Positions 1-15,121 are shown, numbered from the stretch's first letter. The stretch is DNA of 64,000 nt from Panagrolaimus kolymaensis (GCA_028622995.1 JAJQJQ010000005.1:6448001-6512000), one strand, 5' to 3'. A program made the numbers and translations. Notes: a model not told the origin generated them from the letters alone.

Positions 1-410
1 GAATCTCAAAGTTAATGGTTAAAAAGATGACATAAAATAGGTAAACGAACATTTTTAAGAATAGTTTGGGAGCATGAGATACCAAATTTCAAAAGTCGTT
101 TAAGTCAAAAAATTTAAGTGAATCCACATACTTTGGTAACCCTGTTACAAATCATTCCGCCGAAAAAGTAACGTAAAATAAAGAAACATTATTCTTTTAA
201 AAAAAATTTATGAAGAAGGAAAGATATTATTTGTTAACTTCATTTTTTTATTCTATCCTTTCACTGTCATTCTTCTTCTCATCAACGACGCAGCAAAAAA
301 AAAGTTAACTTCCGGTTCATTTCATAGCTTGAAGCAAGCAAAAAAACTGTACAATAGTTTTTTGGAGATTTTCCTCTCGGGCTTTTTTTTAGTTGATGTC
401 GTCACTCATT

Positions 411-430
411 CAAACAAACAAACAAACAAA
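411..430. repeat. (CAAA)n microsatellite
   Basis: Five tandem CAAA units followed by an A-run. It is a simple repeat inside the gene-poor region with no sign of function. Confidence 0.8.
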
Positions 431-3400
431 AAAAGAGAGAAAGAAACGTGTACACAAAAAAGCTTTCTTTTTTTTCATTTCAAATGATGGACGACGATCA
501 CAAAAAAAAGATGTGGAAGAAAAAAAGAAAAAAGATCAACACTCACTTTTTTTTGAATAAAAAAAATGGACAAACGTTTGCGCAATGCTTTTTTTGCTTT
601 CTTTCTTTTCCTTTTTACTTGAGGCCTTGCTTGAGGCTGTGACAATAAATATGTACATACGCGTATTTTCTTTGCAAAACGGATTCGCTTTTTTTCAAAA
701 ATCGTTTGTTCAAAAAAAATTGAGGAAGAAAAACAAACGGTCAATGCAAAAAAAGAATTTTTTTTGTTGGGAGAAAAAGGGTGCTTTAGTTATTTGTTGT
801 TGATTCTTCCGGGAAATCAACATAGGAATGAATATGAAAGAGGGAGGAAGACTAAAGTGAGGATGACGCTTCCGGGTATATTTGAGGACCACAAAATTTT
901 ATTTTAAAAAAATTTCGTACAAAACAAAAGACAAAAGGGAAAACCGGTATTTTTTGAGAATCAACAATAAAAAAAAAGCAAATGATTGAAGCATTTTTCT
1001 TTGAAAAAAGATAATCTTGAAATAAAAAGAAAGCTTTAAAGAAAGTAAAACAAAAGAAAGAAAGAAAAAATGAAACAATAGTAATAATAAAAAATTAATT
1101 AAGGTAGGCACACTTTTATAAATGGATTAGAAAATTAGATCTTTTGAGTCAATTAGAAACTATACAATTCGCATTTAGATCAGTTAGGTTTACGCTACAG
1201 TAATTTTCAATGCAATAATCAAAGATTTATACAAAACAGAGAATTGGCAAAAAAACTTATCGAATTCGTGACTTTTTTATAATTTTTTTAACACAGGAAA
1301 AAAAATAAATTTCATTTATAATATTTATAAAAAAAAACTTGCGTAATTTCTTAAAAATACACACACAGCTCTCATTTTTTAATATTATTAATTTAAGCTT
1401 AATATAAAGAGAATAATGAAAGCATCTAAATTTTACTTTATTTTAAATAAATACTATAAAAATAAAATTCAAAAAAAGAGTTAATCTTTTTCTTTTTTTA
1501 TTATACTTTTTTGTGTTTTAAAAAAAGGGTAGCACCCAAAAAAATGAATGAGTGTATTTATCTTTTGTAAATTAAAGATCAATTTTTTTTAAGCTTCCTA
1601 AAAAGAAAACGTTTACAATTTATTTTTTGGTAGTTTGGGTTTTGCATTTTAGTAGAAAAAAAAACTGTGAAATATAAACCATTTTTAAACCAAACACGCG
1701 ACAACCATCATTAAATTTGTTGGAAAAAAAGGTATAAAATTTTGTTTTTAATCGGATTTGTTTTTAAAATTTCAACGTTAAAAAAGAAAATTTTCCGAGA
1801 AAAAAAAGGGAATTAAAAAAGCATAAAAATATACAAAAATTTTTGCAATCATGAGTTTTTAAAATATTTTTAACATGTGATTCTACTACCTTATGCAGCA
1901 ACTTCGTATTCTTCTCAGCGAGATTTTACCTTGAATGAAAACATGCCAACAAATTATATTTGTTTTATTCAAAGACCTTGATCACATTTTTTAAATTTTT
2001 TTTACGTTTTTTAGTTTAATTTTTTTAAAAGAAAAGATATTATTGTTTACAGATATGTGTATGAATTATCAAGTGGACAATTGTCACAATCATTTTACTC
2101 ACAAAAAACTAAAGTGACAAGTTTGTTAACAAATGTGATTTTTCCTCGATTGAAAAAAAAAGCTTGAAAAATTCGTTTTTCAAAAAATGTAAACAATCCT
2201 CCCTAAAAGTGAAGAAAACTGCTTCCAGCAAACACAAATCCCATAACTCAAAAAAGCATTGTTTCGTTTTCGTTTTTTTTCATTTTTTTTTTCTGCATTG
2301 TCCAACATTAAAAAGTAAAACAGAAAAAAATATTGTTTGTTCTGATCGTTTTTTGCTTCTTTTTTTTTCATGGGGCAGCTGATTTATTTTTTTATTCTAT
2401 TATAAAATAAAGTATGAAAAAAAAGAAAGCTTTTTGGCAAATGTATGCATTTTTTTTTTCAAGCACTTCAATCAAGTATAAAAAACTTTTAAAAAAATAT
2501 ATAGAGAAGGAACGCTTTAAATTGGGGCAACTGTTGTTCGCCTCCCAAGAAACTTAATCTGTCAGATAAATTTCAATTTTTTGGAGAGAAAAAAGTCAGG
2601 AACCAAAAAAACTTATTTTTTTAAAACGCGTTTTTTTTTACAAATCAAGGAAAACAAAACAAATGCACAGTTGTTTTATTATACATTTTTTTTGCTTTGG
2701 ATTGAGAAAGAGTTTGTGATTCATTCTAAATTTAGAAAAGTTGTAATTAGTTTCAGAAAATATCGAAAAATAAACCATTTTCAGAAACAGAAAAACTCTA
2801 AGTTTGAAACAAAATATTTTCTTTAAACGTAGAATTTTTAATACTTATTTGATTTAAAGTTTTTAACTTTTCCATTAGTCTTCATTTTTGCGTTTCTTTC
2901 AACAACAAAAAAACGTATAGCAACACCACCCATCAAAATTGCTTCATATTTATTTTTTTGCAAACAAAAATTATTATTTGCTGCTATATATTTTGAAAAA
3001 AGTAATTTGACAAGTTTAGGAAGCATTTAAAAAAAAAAGATAAAAAGAATTTTTTTTTTAAAGTTGCAAAATTTTTGAACAAAAAAAGATTTTCAAAAAA
3101 AGAAAAAAGAAATGACAGAAACCTTCCTATTCCTAATCGCAAGAAAAGAAAAAAAGAAGGAGAAGAAGCACACACAGATATAATACACCTGTCATGAAAA
3201 AGAAAAGTTAACAAATTAATCAAAGTGGTTAAAATGAGATTTTTTATTTGAAAAAAAAGTAAAAAAACGTTTGTTAAATATAAAATTAATTTATGCAAAT
3301 AAAAATGTAAACACTTTTTTCTTTTTCTTTTTTTAAGTAAAAAGTTCAAAGTTGAGCTCAGCTACCGTAATCCCCTCAAATTATAAAAAAGATTTTAGCT

Positions 3401-6400
3401 GCAAAAAATTAATGGTTTTTTAAAGATTTTTGACTTACTAAAAGAATTTTGTTTGTTAAAAAACAAATTTAAGTAATTAAATAACAAATTTAATAACAAA
3501 CAAAAAAACTTATTTGGGTATTTAACCTTAAGTGTCCCGCGAGAATAAATAAATAAATCTACTTTAGCTGATTATCAAAAGAGAGCATTAAAATGGTAAT
3601 AAAAACATTTGTATTTTTTTATACAAAAGATTACTACTATCTGCGGCAAATAAAAAAATTATAGGAATTACTGGGCATTAGACTAGACGGTCAAAAATCA
3701 TCAAAAATAAATTTTTGTTAAATCCAAACAATGTATGTGACCTTTATAATATATGCCTTTTTTCCAAAAAAAAATGGAGTTTGGTCACTTCGATGCTATA
3801 CAGTAATTCATGGAGAGAAAAAACAAACAAGCAAAAGGCAAAAATCATTTTAATGAAGACAGAATTGAAGCAAAAAATATTCACGCTATGGGATTCGAAG
3901 GCTTAATTCTAAGTATAAACGATTCAAGCACTTATCGTAGATTTTCATATTTCTTTTTATTTAATAAAACTTGTTGAGAAACAATTAACAGATGGCAAGC
4001 AAAAAGGAAAGAAAGAATAAGGAACAGCGAAGGAAAAAAAAGCAGCCAATTTTCAACATTTGCTAACGAAAAAAACAAATCACAACGATCAATCAAATAA
4101 AATTATAAAAAAAAGTTTTTGGTTGCGCAAAACTCTTTTTTTTCAGAGAAACAAAAAATTGCTTCAATCTGTTATGTTTTTTTTTCAACACAGAAAAAAA
4201 AGTGCCATTTTGATCCGGAGTATAAAAAAAAGGCTCATCACAGCCAAGGCCGCCAGCGTTTTTTTTTTGTTTGCCGACTCTCCATCTTTTTTTTCAACTT
4301 GCATTTTTCCTGGGCTGCCGCCGGATCAAAATCACCCCTGAAAGAACGAAAGAAAAAAGCAAAAAAAATTAAAGCAATTGAAAAATGAATGAATGAACAT
4401 TTTTTTGTTAGTTAAAAACTTATCTGACAAACATGAAAGAAAAAAAAAAGTTTGGAGATGCAATTTAAAACAAAAGATGGATTATGGGAGAGGAGCAAAT
4501 AATGAACGCAACCAGCAGCATATAAAAAAAAAAGCGTTAAAAACAACATCAAATTAAACGAAGAAGAAATAAAAAACGAAATGAAACTATACTTTTTTTT
4601 GCAATGAAAAAGAAAAAAAAACTAATGACTTTGAAACATGTTTTTTTGAAATAAAAAAATTAAATAAAATTGCTTTGAAATTTATACTCATAAAATTAGG
4701 TTATTTTTTTGCTTATAAAATTATTTTTTTAAATTAAACGAAAACATAAATACATACATAATACGGTAATAAAGTTTATAGTTTAAAGTGATTTTGAAAT
4801 ATTAACATTTTGAAGGGGATAATGCTATTACAAATATATATAGTTCAAAAGCAATTGTGATCGAGGTCTTTTAAAAATAAAAATAAAATTACGGTATGTC
4901 AAAAGCGAGAAAAGGGATGAAAATTTTATGCAAGTACCTATGAATTTACAATATTTGCGAATCAAAACTTCGGAAAATAATGGGCCTTTTTTTGCGTGGA
5001 TTCAAAACAGGCGCAGCTATTTTTTTATGTTTATATTTTGTTTATTCTCATTACAAGCTTTTGTCCCACGAAAGTTGTAAAATAAACCTTGTAAGTTTTT
5101 TTTCTTTTTAATTATGTCAACAAAATTACTACAAATTCTAAAAATATAATCGTTTTTTTTTATTCTGTTGCAATTATGCTTCCATATGCTTGCTTATGGG
5201 TGTGTGTGTTTATATTAAAATTTATTATCTTCGCTTTCTTTAAAAAAAGTGCAATTTGTTAAAAATTTTTGAAAGAATAAATAAGAAATAATAAATAGTT
5301 CCCTAAGGGTAAAATTTTTTTCTTTCTTTAGCAAAGGTATAAAAAAGTTTTGAAAAAAATAGGTTAATTAAAAAACTTTAACAAAAAAAGGCTACCAAGA
5401 GTTCAGTTTGTTTGGTGCTTTAAAGAAAAGTGTTTGTGAAAATATATTTTTAAAAAAGGATTAAAAATTAATAAAAAAAAAAGCTTTAATGGTATTAAAA
5501 AGAAGGTTCAAGAATGAAAGGAGAGTTTGGATGCGAAATCTTTACAATTGTTTTGAAAGGTAATAACAATGTTTCTTTTTCTTTTTTTGCTGTAACACTT
5601 TAAACTCATAAAGCTATTGTTCTCTCTCATACATAAAATGGGGTACGGTAAAAAGCGCAAATAAATATAAATAAAAAAAACTTTCCATTTTTACACACCT
5701 GTGAAAATAACAAAATTCCTTCAATTTTGTTTCATATTTTTTTTTATTTTCAAGCAAAGAAAAAAACATTGTTGAAAAACTAAAAACAGCTTGCGCAATG
5801 CAATGCTCTATGTTTTTTCTAATTTCCTTTTCCCCATATTTTTTTCCAAGATATCGAGGCATTAGAAAAGCAAAAAATAAAAATAAACTTAAAAAAGACA
5901 AAATAAAAAATATTGCGCGATGAACAACGGCGCCAACGGTGCTTTTTTCTTTCTGGTTTTTTTTTTTGCAGTCTGGCGAGCAGAAGTTTTTTTTTGTTTT
6001 TCCATTAAAATAAATTTGTCGATCCATCATCGCTCAAATGATTTTTTTAAGGTTTTGTTTTTTTCTTGCGCATAAAAAATGCAGGCAAGCAAGCAATGAT
6101 CTCGTCAAATATTTTTTCTCCCTTTCTCAAGCTATGAAATGCTTAAAGTCGTAAATTTATTTTTATATTCATTAAAGCAATCAAGTGATTTGATTTTTGA
6201 GAAGGAGAAAAGGAAGGCAAGGAGAATGGAGTTGGAGAAGCAAAAAAATGGCAAAAAATGACCAATAAAAAATCTTTTTATTTTTATTTTATTTTTTGCG
6301 CAAGCATAAAAATGTGTGATGAGAAATAAATGCAAAGTAAAAAAGAAATTCAAATGAATCAGAGATGGAAATTTTTTTTTCAGTTACGGTAAATGCGAAG

Positions 6401-9400
6401 AGCAAAAAAACATAGAAAGGAAAAATAAAAATGGAAACCAACCTTTGGAATGAATGATTTGAATGGACTTGAGGGAAAAGGGTTCAAAGGGTAAGCCTTT
6501 GATTAGAGATATCCACTGAAATTTAATTCTTGATTATAGAAGAGCTGCAAATTTAACAACTCATAAGAATATAAGCACCAGAAGTATCGCGGTAAATGTA
6601 CACGGACAAGGTTAATAAGCCTTGAAAATTATGCGAGAATTAAACCTTCCACAAAGAAAGGTTGGCAGATTTGAGTTGCAACAGAAAAAGATGATAATTA
6701 TCCCAAATCCAGACAAGTATCTTATATTTGAGCTTCGTCTGTGAAATCTCGGATATGAAAACCCCAGCATTATACTCTTGCTACCATTCATTCAAGCAAT
6801 TTATATTTAATTTTCAATAAAATCCTTACTATTTTTCTAATTTTTTTCTTTCACACTTTTTCTTAACTTTTCAACAAACCGGCATCCAAACTTAAAAAAA
6901 CACAATCGAAAGCACAGTGCCATTTTCTTTCTTATTCTGTACTCATTTTTTCCCTTTCATTTCACATTTATTTTGTAGGGTAAATTTTTTTTTACAATGT
7001 CCTTTTTTCATTCCTCACTCTCTCCATTTTTTTTGTCTACAATAAAAAAACTCAACAAAATGCCAACGAAGAAAAAAAAATGCCGATTGAAAAAAAAAAA
7101 CAAAGGCGGAGTCAAATTATTTTTTATTTGAGTAAAAAAAAAGAGATGAATACGAAACGAAAAAACCTTAAATGATTGCGTTTTGCGTCGACGGTGTTTT
7201 TTTTTCAACAGAAGTTTTTTTGTGTTGATAAAAAAAAATACAAATTAAAAGGTGCCGATGTCAGAGGGAGAGAAGGAAAGAAGAAGAAAAAAAAGTTGAC
7301 GGGGTAACGGAAATAAGGCAAGCAATGCGGCTGGGATGAATGTAAAGGAATAAGAAAAAATGAAATAAGAAAAAGCTTTGATGTGGGAAAACAAAGAAAA
7401 TATAAAACAAATTTCTAATAAAAGGTATATAAAAAATGGTTGAGTAATTAAATTAATACTGGGTAACCGCTACAAGAATAAAAAAAAAAGCGGAAAATTT
7501 TTAGAGTTTCTATCGATAAAATATAAAAGGCTTTAAAAGCGGCGGAATAACAAAATTTTGTTACTGTAAAAAGGGTTAGGAAAAAGCCAAACATAAAGTC
7601 ATTTTCCATTTCGATGATTGTTCGAATGTTTTTTTTTGTAATTTTCATTGAACCTTTTTTTTCCCTCTCTTTCTATGGCCATGAAGGAAGTTCAACAAAG
7701 GCCGCGCAGCAATTGTATCATGGAAAAATGAGAAAAAAAAAATAACATTTGAAACACCTTACCAATTTTTTTTTCACCCCTCTGAAAGGCCAATTCTCAA
7801 ACCCCATGAAATGAAATGAAAAAAAAAGACCTGTGTTTTCAAACATGCGCACAGAAACAATTCCAACACAAAAAAAAACATTGAAAGCAGAAAACAAGAA
7901 AAAAAATTTCTGCGCTAAAAGCACAAAGTTTTTTTTATGAATGGCATAATAATACCACGAAGAAGGAAGAAGAAGAAGAAAAAGATTGCAAACAAAACAA
8001 AAAAAAAATGAGAGAGGGTGGCGGTTCTGAGACTGACGGACATAAAAAAATGAACGAATTTTTTCTTTTCGTTTTTTATTTTCATTTCAAGTGATTGCGA
8101 GCGCGATTGGTCAGTTGGCAAAAAAATAAAATATAAATGAGAAAGAAAAAACTGCGCAAATCGAAAGAGGTCGAATCGAATCGAAACACACACATAAAAA
8201 AATAAAATGAAAAAAAGGCAACGTCCGGCAGAAATTGTGAAAATGAAGAAGAAAAAAAACGAAGAAATGTTCCGTTAGTTTTTTTATTTGAAGGCTGACT
8301 TGAAAATTGAATGAAAAAAAAGAAAGTAAAAAAAAGTCTTACGGTAATTCTTTGAGGGGCGTATTTTTTTCATAAACAAGATTGAAACGTGCAAATATTG
8401 AAGAGATCAGTTTATGTAATTAAAAAAGTTGAAGGATTTTTAAAAAATTGTACAATGGTAGTAATTCCAAACATGCATCCAAATAAATACACAAAGTCTC
8501 ACAGCAAAAAGGATAGTAATAAAAATTACTAAAGTTTGACAAGCGATTCTTAGCCTTCAGAAAACCAACCATTCAAAACCAAATACGTGGGCCAATTGTT
8601 TAATCCAAAAGTTATACTTGCAAAGCCAACTTTTTCTCTTTTAGTTCTGCTTTAATGCGCCACCCAACAACTACTTTTTTATCTTTCAACTTTTCATTTT
8701 ACCGTTCAAAAGACATATTTTAAATTTAAAATTCTGTTATTTTTATTTAAATAATAAAAACACATTTTCAAGCACAAAAAAGAAATTAATTTAGCAGCAG
8801 CATTTGGGAGTAAAATTAAATTACTCCCCATTATTTTTTTTGCAATATTTTTTTAACCAAAAAGTCTTATGATCTTTTCTCCATTCTTCGCGCAGCAGAG
8901 TTTTTTAAAATGAAATAAATAATAATATAAAATAAAATTTTTGTAAAATAAAAAGTGGCGGCAGGTGTTGTGTTAAATTCTTAATGTAATATTAATAATT
9001 TCAATTTAATTTAAAACAAAACAAAAAGATATATTTTAATGTTGAATTTGCGGCTTAATTTTTTTGAAAGTTTAAAAAGCACTTGGGTAGCTAATTTGGC
9101 TTTTTCATAAAAAATAAAAGAAGAAGTAAAGATGTTTTTCTTCTTTCAACTCTATTTTTTTTCTTCTTTGAGAACACCTAATTAATGCCGCCGAAAAAAG
9201 GAATATATAAAAACACAAACACAAATGTAGCATCGTCGTTTACTTGCTTCATTTGCTATATAAAAAAAATCGTTGTTGTAAACACCAATTAAATTTTTTT
9301 TAACATTCAATTTTATCTTTCTTAAACTTTAAATAAAATTTTGAAAGAAAAAATAGAAAAAGCAAAACACAAAATAAAAAATAAATGAAATGTAAAAACA

Positions 9401-12400
9401 TTTTTTTATTTTATATTTTGACTTTGCGCAGCTTCAACCAACTAACTTCCTTCAATTTTTCAACCGTATGTTTTGGTTTATTTGGTTTTTTCTTCGTTTT
9501 CGTCTTCTTCAACGTCGCTGGCATTTTTTTTAGTGTTTTGTTGCTGATTTTTTTTTATGTATTTCACATTTTTTCGTATGCGCATTTTTTGTTGTTGCTT
9601 TGCCTCACCCACTTTTTTTCATCTTACGCAAAAAAAACTTTTCTGAAAAAAAACACCACACACACGAAAAAAAAAGGAACGGCACAGTAAATGGTTATTT
9701 TGGGAGGGAAATAACGAGTCGAATGATCATCGAAACAAACGAACGAACGGGCAAACAAGCGAATGATGGAGGGAGCGATGATCGAATGCAGCGATTACAC
9801 CAAATTTTTTTTATGTTTCGAAGGTCGGTCACTCCCTTTCCATTCCTTTCTCTTTTCTTTTTTTAAGACTTGGCAAAAAAAATTTTTTGAAAAGGGTCAA
9901 ATTGAAAATAAAAAAAAATGAAGAGCATTCGAACCAAAAAAAACTATGGCACATTTTATGCCGTTTTTTTAAATCAGCAAGCAAAGGCCAAACAATGGTG
10001 GACAGCGGTCACTTTTTTTTTCATTTCATTTTCATTTTAGAGTTTTGAGTTTTTTTTGGTCGCTGAGGCTTAAATTGACATCTTTTCGAATTCAATGAAC
10101 GCGACGACGAATGTGATGATGGGAGAAAAAATTTCAGAGGTCAAATCAAATGGCTAATGAAGGATAAAAAAAATAAGTGACAAATTAGAGGGTTTTGGGC
10201 CATTAAAAACATTGGAAATATATAGAAAAAAGTATTACGCAAATGATGGGCAATTTTTTAAATAAAAAGCTAAGAGAGAAAATTTAATACAAATGGATGT
10301 GTTAAAATAATAACAAATACAATCATGCTCACAATCAGGATTTATAGAATTTTGCAAGAGGATACATTACAGCTTTTTATAAAAAAATTATGCAAATATC
10401 AAAGAATCGTATAAAGTAATTCCATCTTGTCAATGTCAAAGATATTAATCTAACGATCAGTGATCAATTCACGTGAATGACTTTGGGAGTGAAAAATATA
10501 AGATATAATGAATTTATTATTCATACAAAATTATGCAACTTTTGAATACTGTTTTTGCCCATGATTTTTTTGCGTAAAAAAGTAGCTTAGATCTATGGTA
10601 GATATAATATTTTCTTTGGTATTATCTTTAAATGGTTTAAAAAAGATCCTTGAATTTTTGTATAACACAAAATTAACCTTTTAAAAGCCTACTCTAAAAA
10701 ATGAATACAATTGGCCCATCTTCGTTCATTAACCCTAAAGTCCAAGGTAGTTCCATTGAAGAGAGTAAAATTCCCATCACTCCATTATCTCATCCTCTCT
10801 AATTTTTTTTACATTTTTCAAATCTCGCCTTTATCTTAAATCTTAAGAAAAAATCTTCTTTTTTTCTTCTTCTGCGCATTTGGGCTTTTAAAAAAAGAGA
10901 GATGATAAAGGTAAAAGTCAAGGCCAAAAATTTTTCAATGTCCAATAAAACGAAAAAATATGATTTTTTGTCCAATTTTCATTTTTGACATAAATGTCAA
11001 AATTTTGTCTTTCCCCATCTCTCCCTCTCAGTTCTTGGCCCAAGTTAGTTAGTTAGTTTTTTTCGGCGAGTTTATTTGCGATTTGGATCTTTGCCGTTGA
11101 CCTCCTTCTTCTATATTTTTTTTTGAATGATTTCCACTTTTTTTACATTTCGTTTTTTGGCACCGCAGAGAAAAAAGAGGAACAAAAAAACGCAATTTTG
11201 AAGCTTTTAAGTAAAAAAACTAACAAAATGTTTTTTTCTTTTTCCCTTTTGATGACGATGGCATTCTTTTTTGTTGTACAAAAGAGAAGAAAAAAAAAGC
11301 CAATCTTTAAAAAATAAAAAAAAAGCTGACGACGAAGAAGAAGCCAAAAACAAGCAAGCGAGTGAAAGAGCAAAGACATGTTTTTTGTTTTTTACTTTGT
11401 GGCATTCAAGCTGGTACAGAAAAAAAAATATGTTGAATGATTGCAGTCAGAGTTTTTTTATTTGTTTGTTGCTGTGAGAGACATTTTTTTTTGAGTTGAG
11501 AAATTTTTTATGAGCGGTTTTTCTGGGTGAATCGAAGAAGAAGCGTTCGTTAAGAAATCAAATGAATGGGAAAAAAGCTAAATGGCCACCCTTTTTTTAT
11601 TGTTTTTGCTGCCTTTTTGACATAAAAATCTATTTCGATGTGGATCGGAAATTGGACAATCTAATCAAAGGCTCAACATTGAATGAAAGGGTTTAAATTA
11701 AAATCCTTCAAGAAAGAATAGCTTTGGTTATCGAGTCTTAGAGTTTGCAAAATCAAAAATTTTTTCTTAAAGTTTACTAAACATGCATTTTTAATTCATA
11801 AAAAAACTTTAAATTTTTACTGGCAGCTGCAAACTTTATACATTTATTCTTGCAATAATAAAAAAAAAGAAAGCTACTGTGCTTTTAAAAGTTTATTTGT
11901 TCAAAGATGAAACCTCATTTTCAAAAATTAACCCACGGCTTTCATGAAAAAACTGCATTTTTATTGTAACCCAGTATTTAAAGAAAAACAAAAACAACTT
12001 TTCAATCTTAAAAACATAATATATTGGAAAACCCCGCAAGTCTAAAAAATTGTGCGACAAATACCATTTTTCACAAAAAGAAGCTATATTTTAATTTTTT
12101 ATATTTTAAATTACAACTTTAATAATGTGCCTTCCCTGCCACATTACACTTCAATGCACAATTTAATATTTGTTTTTTAAAAGTTACAAAATGAAAAATA
12201 TAATTTTTTTGAATAAATAATTATGTGTGTTTTTTCTCTCTTCCATTTTCCAAATGCAAGTCAACTTTTTTTGTTGTTGATTAAACATTTAAGAAATGTA
12301 TATTAAAAAAATGAATGAACAAAAACATCTGGTCCTGTCCTGCTAAAAAAGCAAGTAAGTAAGCGATGCAAAACTCCAAGCTTTTTTTTTCACCAAAGAA

Positions 12401-13973
12401 TGAAAAGCGCAATACACCTCTCACTTTTTTTAGGATTGCAGCAACAGAACAAAAAAAAGTCATCAGAAACAATCTCAAAAAAAATAGCAGCATATAAAAA
12501 ACTCCTTTGATTTAATGCCGCATTTTGCTTTTCATTTTTTGCGCATATTTTTTTGTTGTTGAAAAATTTTTTCCGGAAATTAGAAAAAAAAGCAACTGTC
12601 TGTGTTTTTCTCCCTCTCTCTTTTTCTAAAAAATCGGGTGTTACTAATTGATTCAAGTTAGGTGGAAAATAAAACTACGGTGGATTTTGAAATAAAAAAT
12701 ACAATAAAATTTTTAATGGCCAAAAAAATTACGTCAGGTAACGTATATCGGTGAAAGATTTGTTTCCTAAGGTGAGTGATTACGGGTATGAATATACGAA
12801 AATGGTAAAAAAATATTTAAGTATCGCTAAAAATGTTTAAGCTTTTTAAAATAATCATCGTGGAACTTTTCATACGTAAGCTGCTGACGCCCGAATAAAG
12901 ACAATATTCAAGAGTTCAAGAGTCGGAGTACACATCATTTTCAATTTTTTTTAAGCTAACGATTCCACGAAAGTTAAGTATTGTTGCCAACAACAGAAGT
13001 CGATAAAATTAATCAAAAATTAAAGTCGATTTAATTTTAAAAGTATTAGTCTACTTTCAAATATGAATCATTTTTTAATTAAAAACTCAGATACGCTAAA
13101 CTTGAAAGGAGTTGGTTGAATTACTGTAGTTGAAGCATTTTTATTGCTAAAATAATTCGAGAAACAAAATATAAAAAAATTAAATGAAATTTTGTGCAAA
13201 AAAAAGTAAAATTAAAAGGCGTGGCGGCGGCAACTTTCTAATACCACCGTGGAAAATTGAAAAAAAAACTTATTAAAAATGTAATTTAGAAAAAAGAAAA
13301 AAACGTTTTTATTTTTAATTTTTTTTTTGCGCCATTACTTTTTTTTTTTTTAAATAGCTTCCAATTAAATGAAAGAAATGAAAAAGTTGGATGAAATAAA
13401 CAAAAGAAAGTAAATGAATAAAAAAAAATTTAATTTTTAATAAAACAAAAAAGTATGTATTGGCTTTTTCGATGGAACTTGGCTTTAAAAACTCAAAAAA
13501 AAAAGTAGCAATCTAAAAGTCGGGTAAGTATGTACATAAAATAAATTCGAGAGATGATAGGTAAAGGATGTCCAAAGGATATTTTAGAATCTTTCGCTTC
13601 AAATCCTATATTAGCATATTCATTTTAGTAACGATTTTTCTAGTTTTTTGGAACAAGTTTTAATAAAGTGAAAGGAGCTGTGAAAAAAAAAACTTACAGT
13701 AAGCTAGCTTGTTAAACATATTTCAAATCTCTCGGCTTGTATAAAATAAGTTATGTGGAATTTGAGAACAAGCCACAGCCATTTCGTAAAAATGATAAAT
13801 TAAAATATGACTTCCACTTTTATTAAATTGTTTTCTTTTTTTGTACAAAATTTAAAGAAAAAAGAAGATTAAACTATATTGTATTTATTAAAAAAGAATT
13901 AGAAAAATAAAAGAACATCATAATAGTAAATGATGTGATAGGTACTTTTGTGTATTATTTTTTTACCACCACC

Positions 13974-14000
13974 TCCATCCAATCCATCCATCCATCATCG
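13974..14000. repeat. (TCCA)n microsatellite
   Basis: Imperfect tandem TCCA units, interrupted by an extra A, in otherwise A/T-run sequence. No associated gene was seen. Confidence 0.7.
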
Positions 14001-14732
14001 TGTTGTTACTTATTTTAGAGATGAAAGCTTCTTATAAATTTTAAAGGGTTCATTCAAAAAAGGTATATTTTTTTAAAAGAAGAATTTAAAAATAAAATTA
14101 GCAATACATACTTTAATTTTTAAAAACGTTAGTTAAATATTTGATGATCAAAGATGATTTCTTAATCTTTTTCTCTCTCTTTTCCTTTTACTATGGAATT
14201 ACGGTATCTAGTGAGTAACAAACACTGTCAAGGATTTTAAGGAAGCATAGATTAAAACTAAAAAGTTAAATCGGAAATGATTCACTCAAACAAAAAGATT
14301 ACTCCTCCTTATTTGAGATGTGAAAACTTTAGGAAATAAATAGATCAGCTAATTGTTAAACTAAGCGAGACAGAAGTAAGTTAGAGTCCCTTAAACGATA
14401 AATCAAACCTATTTTGTTTTTTCAACATTCAAACTTTTTACATATATAAATTTAAAAGACTTTGATGATTTTTGAACCATTATTTCTAGAATAATATACG
14501 GTAGCATGAAAGAAAAAAATAAATAAGAAGCTTATTTAAAAGCGCAATATTTTTTTCTTTAGTTTTTAGAAATAAACAAAGAAATATTTAAATCACTACA
14601 AAGCAACCCAAAATCGTATAGTTTCTAAAAAAATTAACATGGCAAAAATTCATTTTTAATTTATTTTAATCTTGCACGCCTCAAAATGAAAAATTTAAGT
14701 TTTAATTCGATACAAAAAGGTTTAATTAAAAG

Positions 14733-15121
14733 TCAATATCTGTAAGAATCGAGCAAAAACGCAAAATTACGGACATGTCAAAATATCTTTACACACAAGA
14801 TCGTGCCAAAAGTTCTATAAGCAGAATAAAATTCTCCATAAAATTTTAAATTTTTCGAGCTAAAAAAATAAATCTCCGTAATTGACAAAAAAAAAGTTTT
14901 CCATTAACGAAAATTAGAAAAAAAATAAAAAAAAATTTTGTAACGTATTATGCAAATTTTCACTGAAGGAAAACATTTTTTTTGTCAATTACGGAGATTT
15001 ATTTTTTTAGCTCAAAATTCTTAAAATTGGATGGAGAATTTTATTCTGCTTATAAAACTTTTGGCACGATCTTGTGTGAATTTCAGTGTCCGCCGGTTTC
15101 TCGATTCTTACAGATATTGAG
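14733..15121. repeat. Long foldback (imperfect palindrome) element
   Basis: A left arm at about 14733-14902 and a right arm at about 14968-15121 are reverse complements separated by a loop of about 65 nt. The inner 110 bp or so match almost without error (shared blocks around TCAATTACGGAGATTTATTT, TGGAGAATTTTATTCTGCTT and TTTTGGCACGATCTTGTGTG). The outer 20 bp (CTCGATTCTTACAGATATTG) match exactly. The intervening part of the arms has diverged, and the right arm has lost about 15 nt. I see no clear target-site duplication or transposase, so it is either an old foldback/MITE or a local inverted duplication. If transcribed it would form a long hairpin. Confidence 0.85.

Larger units (their letters stand above)
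1..14732. other. Gene-poor A/T-tract desert, left part
   Basis: No exon, RNA gene or transposon could be supported here. The sequence is dominated by runs of 5-11 A or T. Open frames are short and rich in Phe or Lys, as expected from translated homopolymers, and many lack an ATG. Slightly GC-richer, less repetitive patches lie near 6430-6800, 9690-10150, 10320-10530 and 12720-12920, but none has paired splice sites with coding-like composition. A short motif of the form TAC(G/C/A/T)GTA recurs, for example near 1195, 3363, 4758, 4893, 6386, 8341, 14202 and 14498. It may be intergenic DNA or part of a giant intron. Non-coding RNA genes cannot be excluded by eye. Confidence 0.6.

Noticed and set aside
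5614..8193. Several minus-strand open frames of 66-138 codons
   Set aside because: Phe/Lys-rich translations of T- and A-runs. Hydrophobic look comes from TTT codons, not from real membrane helices.
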